A DNA stretch of 64,000 bases from Brasenia schreberi. Taxonomy: Eukaryota; Streptophyta; Magnoliopsida; Nymphaeales; Cabombaceae. The first letter of the stretch is position 1. Each line of letters starts with the position of its first letter. Shown in pieces: positions 1 through 9,900 of the stretch. Below the pieces are notes generated by a model, which saw only the letters and a program-made list of their open reading frames with translations, was not told the DNA's origin and did no database searches. Made by a program: the position numbers and the translations under genes. The DNA is taken from positions 3,624,501 through 3,688,500 of the forward strand of contig JAYKKT010000088.1 of assembly GCA_036023115.1 (NCBI GenBank), written 5' to 3'.

Positions 1-406
1 CCCAATGCAACCATATCTGATGATTTGCTTTCGAGTAGGCTATGATATCACGTAAGAAATGACTCTTTAATTGATTTAAAGAGTTTGCGCCAAATGACAA
101 TATCACAATTCAAGAATCGCCAAACAATCAATACACCAAACACTTCAAACATACAAGTCTAAGTCAAACAAGGAATCAATTAATAAAACAAATAGCCAAG
201 GTGATGTTCCCAAACAAGGATATTTATTAATGAAAGTTGAAGCTCTATATATAGAGCAAGAATGAGATTTTTACGAAAAGAGAGAGAGGGAACAGTCGAG
301 GGTAGCCCCCAAGAGCCCACTTGGCCCGAGCCCTAGTGGCCCGTTCCCTATTACACTTTAACACACATGCACTATGAGTTTTCCAAACTTTTGTTATGAA
401 TAGGCA
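1..406. other. intergenic or intronic DNA, no gene seen
   Basis: AT-rich sequence directly left of the hAT insertion. I see no coding exon, RNA gene or clear repeat. If the COBW gene to the right starts outside the window, this stretch would be part of one of its introns. Confidence 0.4.
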
Positions 407-414
407 AGTCAGAC

Positions 415-441
415 CAGTGTTGTCTGACGCGTATCGTATCG
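415..441. repeat. hAT left terminal inverted repeat
   Basis: It starts CAGTGTTGTCTGACGCG and runs into repeated GTATCG units. This end lies downstream of the transposase 3' end and matches the right end of the small derivative at 35171. Confidence 0.85.
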
Positions 442-707
442 CGTATCGCTGGGCTCCACATATCTTATCGTATCGTACTTTAATATTAAAAAATCAAAAA
501 ATATTATAAAAATTAGGAAAAATTAATAAAAATCAGAAAAAAATCAGAAAAAATTAGAAAAAATATGCTAATTGCTTTGAATTCATATAATGCAAAGTTT
601 AGTACAAATTGAGCATTCAATATTGAACAATTGCATCCAAATTTACATATTTTGAAGCAAAAAATGAAATACATTTATAGTTTACAAATTGTAATCATGA
701 TCATCAA

Positions 708-2905
708 CTAAATAATCATCTTCTCCTTATTGAAGATCTTCATCATCATGAGTAGCATCTTCTTCTTAGAAATCAAATTCTTTATCTCCTTGATACTGTT
801 GTTATTCTCTTCCAAATTAATCCATGCAATGTCTTCTTCAGTTAGAAGGGCATTTTCTTCACTATCTTCTATAATCCAGTCTTCTAATATATCAAAATTA
901 TCCAAACTTATTGGATCAAATTGGCTTTCTTGTCTATTTACTTTTTTTTAATTGCCTACAACAAAGAAAGATAAGCAATTAGTAAATAATATTAACAATT
1001 GAAGCCAAACAATTTATTGAATTGAACATTTAAGTACTAACTAATACAACATTACCTTTCGCGAAGCCGCATGTTACAACGAATAAAAACTAAATCATTC
1101 AGTCGCTTATTTTCCAACCAATTGCACTTTTTTGTATGGATGTGTTCAAAGACACTCCAATTCATTTCACAACCAATTGCACTATAGGTTTGACTTCCAA
1201 ACCTATTCTACCAAACATCTGTAGAAAAAGGCAAACATTAGAGATATAATCCACAATAATATAAGATGTATTGATTTAAGAAACTTAAATACGAATTTAA
1301 ACAATTTACCTGGACGCATAGTAGTGTGGTTGCGAATTGCTACAGGCAAACCCATCAAGTAAAGAGCATTATCATATATCTCCATCTCGATGAATAGCAT
1401 TTGTTGTACTCTCATTAGGAACTAATCTGTCTATACAATTAATGATGCCTCGATTAACCTCACCGTCCCTTTTGAAGCTTGCTGAGTACCTGAATGATGG
1501 GTTTAGATAATATGTTGCAGCATCAATAGGTTAATGCAATTGTTTATTTCATCTATTATCAATAATTTTTTACACGGGTACATAATCTCTTTTTTTTCCA
1601 TTAAAATTATTTCTAATTGTTTCTTTTGCCCTATCCATGGCTTCATAAAGGTAGCCAATAGATGGTTTCTCCTCACTATCAGTCAATCTCAAAACCTTCA
1701 CTAATTGACATGTAATCCTCAACAGTCTAACACATGCATTCCAAAATATACTCTTGAAGACTGTCTCGGAAATCTCATTCAACTTCGGTTTCTTCTGCTC
1801 TAAGGCAACTCTGCAAATTGTTGCCACTCATCTGAGGAGAACATTCTCTTTAATGCTTGCTTCTGTCTTACAATATTCTGTACAGATAAGAAGTTTGTTG
1901 CAAACCGAATTATAGCTTTTTGAAGAAGCTCTGCACCTTCTGTATATCTCCTCATCATACATAAAACAAATGCATGGTTGTAGATGAATTTGGTGATATC
2001 TTGGCAATACTCAATTGCTGCCTTTATCTCATTCATCTCTTCAATATCCTCAAGGATGAGATCTAAACAATGGGCTCCGCATGGTGTCCAATAGAAAGTC
2101 CCATAAGTATCAGCTAACTCCTTCCCAGCTGATTTGTAGTTAGCTGCATTATATGTAATCAATTGGACTACATTCTCTAGCCCAACCTCGCATATCACCT
2201 TATCAAATTCTTGTCGTATAATCTCTGCAGTGTGCCTCTCCTCTGACATGTCTAGATATCTCAAAAACATATGTCCTTTAGGATAGTAGACAAGAAAGTT
2301 TAGCAAGGTCCTTCATTGCCTATCTGTCCATCCATTTGCCATCTCCCCATTGCAAGGTCTGCTTGATTATGCAGTTGTTCTGAAGCCATAGCAGCACGAA
2401 TTCAAGGTTGAGCATCAGGTGTAGTGGTAGGAGAAAAAAATGAATGTATGGTAGAAGCAGCTCTTCCTCTACTCCTTCTTGAACTTACTCTTCTACCACC
2501 TCCAAAGTCTTCAGCAACCCTCTTTCCTCTGCTAGGTAGTCGTGAACTGCTACTACCAATCTTTGTTCTGGCATCTGAAGGCAAACTATCAGTGAATCCA
2601 ATATCATCATCTTCTTCAAACATCCCCAAATCATCCTTTTGTTGCCTCCTCTCTTGTATACTCTCAATTATCTGAAGACATTACAATTTAATGCCTTTTG
2701 GCAAATTTCTAACTCTGCCTGTGCAATGAGTAACTTCTTTCCTAGTCCCTAGTAGGTGGTGTTTCAACCGTGAAATTCCACCACTAACCACCCTCTCACA
2801 AAATAAACATCTTATCTTTAATATGGAACCCTCAACTGGTGTACCCCACTACCATGCCGGATCATCAGACTGAGAATGGGAGTCTCTACCACCCCTTCCT
2901 GTCAT
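708..2905 (-). pseudogene. hAT transposase, BED finger to dimerisation domain, with stops
   Basis: The likely start is the ATG at 2905, followed by MTGRGGRDSHSQSDDPAW and then an in-frame TAG. The BED-type zinc finger follows, with CLFC and paired H/C ligands (SRLKHH, THC), at about 2700-2810. A Ser/Arg-rich linker lies at 2402-2629. The transposase core at 1800-2306 contains YNAANYKSAG and TPCGAHCLDLIL, typical of plant hAT/DUF659 proteins. More core sequence lies at 1570-1827. The C-terminal hAT dimerisation block reads NWSVFEHIHTKKCNWLENKR at about 1060-1160, and an acidic tail ends near 708. Several stops and frame changes break the reading frame, so no full transposase can be made. The same layout is found in plant zinc-finger BED/hAT-dimerisation proteins. 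Confidence 0.85.
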
Positions 2906-3039
2906 CTCAACACTTTAATTCAATAAAAAACCTAAAAATAAAAGTACTTTATAAATCCTCAATCTTCAAATATCTCAACACTTTAATTCAATAAAAAACC
3001 TGAAAATAAAAGCACTTTGTAAATCCTCAATCTTCAAAT
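2904..3039. repeat. 68-bp tandem duplication
   Basis: Two near-identical 68-bp units (2904-2971 and 2972-3039), each starting ATCTCAACACTTTAATTC, lie in the leader region of the hAT transposase gene. Only a few substitutions separate them. Confidence 0.85.
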
Positions 3040-3434
3040 AACACTCAAATAGAGTGTCTCCCACTTCATGAATGCAATAAAAATCATATCCACACACTTA
3101 ATAACTTCATATTTTGTCATTCAAAAAAAGAAAATACAAATAACACAAAAAAACAAATAAAAAGGAAAAAATGAAGAAAAACACTAAAAATATACCAAAT
3201 CCGAGTTAGGAGGCTTGCACGGATACCATAAAGCTCGTTTTTGGAGCCTTGAACACCAAGGAGGGAAAAAAACACAAAAAGAAGGCTTAGGGAGCTCTGA
3301 AGAAACCAAGAAAACCCGCAAAAATGCAGGTTTTTGTTCGGCCAGGGACCCGGTACGATACGGGTGATACGCTCCATATCGTGCGATATGGAGCGATAAG
3401 TTCATATTTACGATACTATATGGTGTATCGTATA

Positions 3435-3461
3435 CGATACAATGCGATACGGATAACACTG
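3435..3461. repeat. hAT right terminal inverted repeat
   Basis: On the minus strand it reads CAGTGTTATCCGTATCGCA followed by TTGTATCG. This is the promoter-side end of the transposase gene and matches the left end of the derivative at 34318. Confidence 0.85.
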
Positions 3462-3469
3462 AGTCAGAC

Positions 3470-4113
3470 TAATATCGATATGGGTCAACTTGATTCTAAA
3501 CCAAATTACGTTTTGATGTTGAAACAATATCTTATGAAATTGAGACCAATGTTTGATGTGATTTTCTTGTTCAAGATGTTGCTTTTTTGTTTTGTAAAAA
3601 GTTATGTTTCAATTTAACAAGTTTTACACTACGTTTTTGCAGCCAACTTTTGTGCTTATATATACGTATAATAATTTTTTTTTATATAGTGACCATACCT
3701 TTTATTTTTCAAAATTATCACACCACGTACGCATACCTGTATCCTGTACTGCTACCATACCAGTATCCATGCAAGATAGGTTAAGATGGAGCAATAAAAA
3801 ATTTGCTGTGATAATCACATGTAAGCTTCTTGAAAACGTCTTTATATGTGGAAGTTTCTCGTTCCACGCGTGTACTATAGCGACACTTTTAATTACTTTG
3901 TGGACCTTTTTTATCATAGATGGGATTTCATCCGATGGTTTAGATATCAGTCCTAACAATACAGTATATATACACACATACGTTATGAAGCTCGTTCATG
4001 TTTCTTATCTGCTCTTCCTCACCCATACACCAAAAGTGAATGCACCGCCATTTGTTATTCTACCTTAGCCTTTGTGCTTCGTTTCACATTATTTCGTGTC
4101 TCCTGTTATTTAG
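3470..4113. other. intron sequence of the COBW gene
   Basis: AT-rich sequence between the hAT element and the first recognisable COBW exon. It ends in a pyrimidine-rich stretch and the acceptor at 4112-4113. No coding signal was seen. Confidence 0.5.
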
Positions 4114-4577
4114 GTCAACGATTGGCTTGAGAGAATGGTTGAAGAAAAGGGTGATGATTTGTATCGTCTGAAAGGTGTCCTTTCAGTAAATGATGCATGT
4201 GGAAGATATCTAATTCAGGTATACTGATGGAGTCTTTGATGGCCATGCTATCATAATGCTTTGCAATGTTTTATGTGGTTACAGCACAAAAAAAGAAAGG
4301 GAATCATAAAATGGTAACTATTTAAGGGTCTCTATAAAGTGATTTTTCTTGACAAGCAAATCTTTGTTAATGTGCTGTAGTTTTGGGGAATCAAACATGA
4401 GAATTTGAATGACTTATGGGCATGTTTCTGGCTTTTCAGGGTGTACACTCAATGTTGGATGGTTGCCCTGCCAAGCCATGGGGGCCTGATGAAAAGAGAG
4501 AAAGCAAACTGGTTTTTATCGGCAGGAATTTGGATGAAGCTGCCTTGAGGGAAGGTTTTAATGGTTGCTTTGCATAA
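4114..4577 (+). CDS. COBW-domain GTPase/metallochaperone, last two exons (partial)
   Basis: Two exons are visible: 4114-4218 (35 codons, from VNDWLERMVEEKGDDLYRLK) and 4440-4577 (45 codons plus TAA, from GVHSMLDGCPAKPWG to EGFNGCFA). Both introns have AG acceptors, and the donor GT is at 4219. LYRLKGVLSV, GVHSML and KLVFIGRNLD are hallmarks of the CobW C-terminal domain, which in COG0523/ZNG1-type proteins follows the G3E P-loop GTPase domain and is linked to metal (zinc or cobalamin) delivery. The N-terminal GTPase exons are not visible upstream, so they lie beyond the window or are lost. If the gene is intact, the hAT element at 415 sits in one of its introns. The two exons have no frame defect. 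Confidence 0.8.
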
Positions 4578-5253
4578 AAGTGCGTCTTCTGTTCACTTCC
4601 CTCAGCGACTCGGAAGCCAGACTGAAGGTGCACTTGTACAGACAGACCTCTGTGGCTCTAAACTTGCATTTCTAGAGTGGAGAAAAACTGAGAACAGTTT
4701 GGTCGTCTCTATTGAAAGGTTGATGCATGAGTCGGTGCTGCCAAGTTGGTCCAGCATGATCTTTAGCTCAACCAATCAGTCGGATGGATGGGGTTACAAT
4801 ATTCAATTGAGCATTTGCCTTCATGATTTTGTTGCTGTAAAGTGGGTTGGTGGAATTCTCCATTCCCGGATCTTGGACTTGCATGAAATACATCAAATCT
4901 ATGAGAGCAGACCAGTTTTCAAAGAAATTTCTGTTGCCATCTGCAATGGTAGTAGGCTTGTATTTCATATATTGATATTAAACTGAAGAAATGTCAAAAT
5001 GTTCAGGATATACCACGACGCTCTTTGATATGGCCGATCCATCTTCTCGTTAAAGACGATACGTTCCCACTTCCTGGTGGTGTTATCATCAATAACATCA
5101 CTTTTCGATGGTTAATGTTACACATACCATTTAAATTACCACGAGTTTTCGGGATTGCTGGTTCGGATTGTCGCTCCATGCCATTCCCTGTTCTAGACAG
5201 CAGCACATGTATGTAGTATGAGTGATTTGGATGCTACCCACCTCATGCGACAT
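4578..5253 (+). other. probable 3' UTR and downstream region of COBW gene
   Basis: Sequence after the COBW stop. A 141-codon open frame runs through it (4561-4986) but overlaps the real stop in another frame and resembles nothing I know. I read it as untranslated. The poly(A) site was not fixed. Confidence 0.4.
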
Positions 5254-5776
5254 TAGACATGGCTGGTTCGAGCCAGAACCTGACCGGGCTCCACTGACCG
5301 AACCTGAAATCTGGGGAACTCTCCAGTTTGGTTACAGTTCCATGTTTTATGGATTGGATGGAAACCAGAACCGGAGATGAACTCAACAGTTTTGGTCCGG
5401 CTTTAGTTGGTGCTCCGAAACTGCCCTAGAATTGTCGGTTTGGAGCCATGTAGTATCTCGCGACTTGGACCAGGGTGGTTTCTTGGCCTACACAAAATAG
5501 GGGCTCATCCCCTAGTTAGTGTTAAAGACTGTCAAGCATGCATGAAATGACCGACCATGATCAAACAACTCTCTCTCTCCCCCACACACTATTTACATTT
5601 ATATATTATAATAACATATATAATATAAGGATAGAAATTTTGGAGAAAAATGAAATTCTAATATATTACATTATTAATTATATCTTCTAAAACTAGCCTT
5701 AGACCCAGAACCTGTATCGCCCCAAAATCAGAAAGGATACAAGCCCTTGGCTGGTTCGATTCTGGTTACATGTCTA
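5254..5776. repeat. TAGACATGGC-type MITE, possibly composite
   Basis: It begins TAGACATGGCTGGTTCGAGC and ends TTCTGGTTACATGTCTA, so the termini are inverted. The body is rich in GGTTCG/GAACC motifs at both ends with an AT-rich middle, perhaps from a second insertion. The same termini recur at 30028, 47751, 48318 and 63597. No clear target duplication was seen for this copy. Confidence 0.5.
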
Positions 5777-6915
5777 AACAACATATTTTACGTCCATTTT
5801 TGGAGGGCATGAGCATAATAAGAATATCCTTTATATTTTTTCAAAAATATTTATAAATATCTAAACAAAAAAGTTCAAGGTGCCCACTATGAGTATATAT
5901 TGTTGGAGGTGTACATGATCCAGTTTTCAAGATTTAGATACATGGCTATCGTGTTTACGCATAACCATTGATAGCACCGCTTTATCCTCCCGCCCTTCAG
6001 TAGAGTCTTTGGTCTCGTAGTGTCTATCGTTTAGGTGCGACTAATTGTTCGGTCTAAAATTCTTGATCATCATCACCTACACATTACACATGACAAACGA
6101 ATGCATTCAGTTGGGAGATCACCTCTTTTAGCATTCGGTCCTAAAATCCCCTATTTTGCTGAATATCAATAACAGAGACCCAACCAAGGGCCTTGGGTAA
6201 CACACACCCTAGACCTAGCCCGTCCTCGAAGGAGGTGGAAGCTCATGGAAGTTGAATCCGCGGGCTGCCGGGTGGAACATATTATTTTGATCATCAGTTG
6301 TTTCCCTTTTAGTTGGAGTAAATGTTCATTATTTTTGTCCTCAAATGTTTTCATAATTACACTAGCAAATCTAGTTGGCCCAATAACAAAATGGAACAAA
6401 TTCAATCAAGAAGTTTCTCCCTACATTCAAAACTCCTCACAACGAGGATGTTGTTGTATCCATTTCCTTGATGTTCTCTCCCAATTATTCTAAATTCAAT
6501 CGCTGATGCCAAACAAATAAGGACTTGGTACTAATCCCAAAGAAACAATGTATTTGACGAATTATTGTTTTGCCAAATCCCCATTTTTACAAGGTTCCTC
6601 CTTTAGTTTTTCCGTACCAATCTCCTACTGACAGAGCCTTTAAGCACGCTGTAAAGTTGAGAAATGAATTCAACTATACATCACCTGCAAATAAATCAAA
6701 CAATGATCGAGCTCGAATGTCTTTTGACGCAAAATGAATCAGTAACATAATGAATCCTAGATACAGACTGCACCTGTCGTCCATTATAATCTCACCTCCC
6801 ATCACCGTCTAATTGCATTCCAGCACACTTGTACACAAAAAGTGCACGTGTACTCCCATGTTTCACAATGTATAGAAGCAGAGAAACTCCACTTGATCAA
6901 ATACCATCACACGTT
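5777..6915. other. intergenic, includes 3' flank of DUF1218 gene
   Basis: No gene seen. The right part (about 6500-6915) probably holds the 3' UTR of the minus-strand DUF1218 gene. A GC-rich patch near 6180-6270 is unexplained. Confidence 0.35.
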
Positions 6916-9900
6916 TTAAGGATATCGACCCCTGTTATAGGTATCCTCGGGTATGAAAGCTGGCTGAGGTGGCATTTGAGGAGATGCCATTGCGATTCCT
7001 TGATTCGGGTGACCACCTTCCCAGGCAGCAGTTTTTGCAGAAGAGAGGGAAACATAGTAAATAATACCAAGAGAGACACTAGCAACAGACAGGACTGCAC
7101 CGCCGGAAAACACCCCAGACTTCACCACAAAGCAGTAGTAGCCATGGTACAGTCTCCTCTCCGTGTTGATCGTTCAAAGCAGATCCAGCCAAGAACAGGA
7201 GAAACGCTATTACAAATGAAATCCTGTGTACATGACAAAAATAAAATCAGCAATTGTCAAGCACTTGATCAGATACAAACAAGTTTAAGCCCAACATCTT
7301 TATGCATTTTCCAATGCATCATCACATTGTACCCTGAGTGTCAGACGGAAAATTGTCTTTAGAGTGGGTGTGTGTATGTGTGCCAATATGAGATCAAGAA
7401 AAAGGTACAACATAATTTCACAAAGGTTGATATCTCAAATTCCTATGCAAAGTATCAACAGATAAGCCATGTAAGAGCCATGTAAGTATCTGGATCATCG
7501 ATATCTGAGGAGATTGCTCATAAGGGGATTTTTACATAAAGGTCCATATTTTTTATTATGTTTCAAAGTATAAAACAATTCAGCCAGTGAATGCACAAAA
7601 CTGTACTGGAACAGACTAATTCAATGCCCATAATATTAAGGTTCAAAGCTTATGAGCATGAACAATTCAGCCAGTGAATGCACAAAACTGTACTGGAACA
7701 GACTAATTCAATGCCCATAATATTAAGGTTCAAAGCTTATGAGCATGACACTTTTGCGAAATACCCCCACAGCCAAGTCCAAAAGAAGTTACTGGCTAAG
7801 AATGTGGAAGCAGAAAGAAAAACAGGAAGTGGAAGCTGGAAGCAAGGTAATAGTAGGATGCGGAAAGTATACAACCCATCCAGAAACCTAACCTAATCCA
7901 TAATGGAAAGAAGAGCAATGTTCACTCTGTGCCAGGCACACACCCTGATGAAGAAGATATTTTGGGATTGAATTTAAGAAATAAATAGAAATAAAAAATA
8001 AAGCAATTCGGAAGCATCCAATGTGTAAATCCTTCAGTGTTAAGGGCTTCGGACAACTATAGTCCAAACAACTAGACCTAAAACTATGGGGCGCTAATGT
8101 CACACTAAGAGGAGAGATTACATAATTACATTATCTCTCAAGCAAGTTCATGAGAATAAGAATGATGAATTCTCACAAAGAAAAGGCACTATGCTTGCAA
8201 TGAATTTCCCTTCCCTAAATAAAATAGACAAAGTTGATCCGAGATGCTACATGTTACTAGACATAATTTCTTAAAAAGCAACATCATCAGAAACCTACAT
8301 GTAAGCATGTAACGAGTCATCTTAAATACTACAAACAGGAGAGGCTAATTGAGTAAATTATATTCTCAAAGGTCATTGTCACTAGGGAAGCCTTTGATTC
8401 CACAAGAGAACCAGTAAAACCGTCACAGCCTCAGGAAGATACAAGCACTTCATATATGCACGGCATCCATAAATCATGCGACTAAACGCTAGAACCTGTT
8501 CAACCAACTTATGTCCAGAAGATTGTTTGTGGGTGTGGGTGTTAGGACTATCCACAAGACCAGAAGACTCTACTAGAGGAGAAGATATTCCCACTTTTTG
8601 TTAAAATGTATATGGACAACTTCGGCATGAAGGTGAAAGCAGCAGTTCTGTTGGGGGGCATGAAGTTGTAGCTTGAGGATGTGGTCACCAGTAATTTAGC
8701 AAAACATCCAGTATTGCAGGTCCCTTCCTGGATCGATCCCCAGTTTTGATGGAAGAAAAGGAAAATGATGCCAAGCAGATCAGCATATGCAAGTCAAATT
8801 TAATCATGTGCCTAGTAAATTCCCTCCTGACAACTTCAGCTCAAAGAGCACGGTGAGTAAGACAGACGGCCACAAACTCAAAGTAACCAAATCTTGTAAG
8901 GAAGTACATCCAATGATTCACAAAACAGACTCGAAGATCAGATGAGTTCCGTTTTAGACGTTCGTCTAATTAGAAAATTAACAAAGGATATACCAGAGAA
9001 ACAGTTATAGGTGAAAACAAACAAAAAGATCACAGAGGATACTTATAAGTATTTCTACCAGATGTCAATCATGTAATGACAAATACTGGGATCATCTGTT
9101 ATATTATAGAGTCAAGTTTATCTTGTGCAGAAGTTGGTGTTAAGTAGCACAACAATCATCGCGTCCAAATATAACAAAACTAAGATTAGCCGATGAAAAA
9201 ACAAGCATTTTGTCTGAAAAAGGAAAACTACATATTCTCAAAAAAGTTACCATGAGATCACAAAGCAGACTAATGCAATTGTCCACTTGGAGCCAGATGG
9301 ATATGGATATTTCTGACAACAGATACAACCAGCAGCAGTGTTGATGATTACTTGTGAAAGCATGAGAGTCACCCCTGCTGCCAGTCCAAGGCTCCAAGCC
9401 CTACGGCAGGGCTCCTTGGGTATATGCAGGTCCCATTATCTGTCACTGTAACGTCTCCTGGCTGCAAAATTTTTGAAGTAGACAATTAGAAGATATGCAA
9501 GTCTGGAATCATCTATTATAACAATACTAGAAGAGTCATTGCATCTACAGTAGAATATATTCCTATCACCAATTCACTTAAAGAAAATTAAGAAACTTCA
9601 AGACACCCAAAGACCAATTAATTAACTTATTGGAGAATACATCTGATAATTCTGAGAAGACACCCTTCCTTATATGTGATAGAAGGGGAACACTTGATGT
9701 ATTTCAAAGACATCTGAGAAGACAATAACAGAATGAAATAGCAGGAAAGGATAAGAGCTTGAAAGAGAGGCATGATGCGTAGTCTAACGAAATATAGATA
9801 TGAAGAAGATTATGTAGCCTTGTGTTTTATACTAAAACCACTGTACATGAGAGCTTTGAAATCTCCAAAACCGCAAGGTGCATCAGAGGGATCCTTATTT

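Larger units (their letters stand above)
415..3461 (-). mobile_element. hAT-family DNA transposon, complete ends, decayed transposase
   Basis: The 3047-bp element begins CAGTGTTGTCTGACGCG and ends with the complement of CAGTGTTATCCGTATCGCA. The two terminal inverted repeats share CAGTGTT.TC.G and then continue as GTATCG-rich subterminal repeats. It is flanked by a perfect 8-bp direct repeat, AGTCAGAC (407-414 and 3462-3469), the target duplication size typical of hAT elements. Inside, on the minus strand, lie a BED zinc finger, transposase core and hAT dimerisation region in the right order. In-frame stops make the transposase non-functional. A deleted relative with the same ends lies at 34318-35171. 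Confidence 0.93.

Noticed and set aside
4561..4986. 141-codon plus-strand open frame after the COBW exons
   Set aside because: It overlaps the true COBW stop in another frame and has no recognisable motif. Better explained as 3' UTR.
6829..7362. 177-codon plus-strand open frame
   Set aside because: It is the antisense shadow of DUF1218 exon 3 and its flanking intron.
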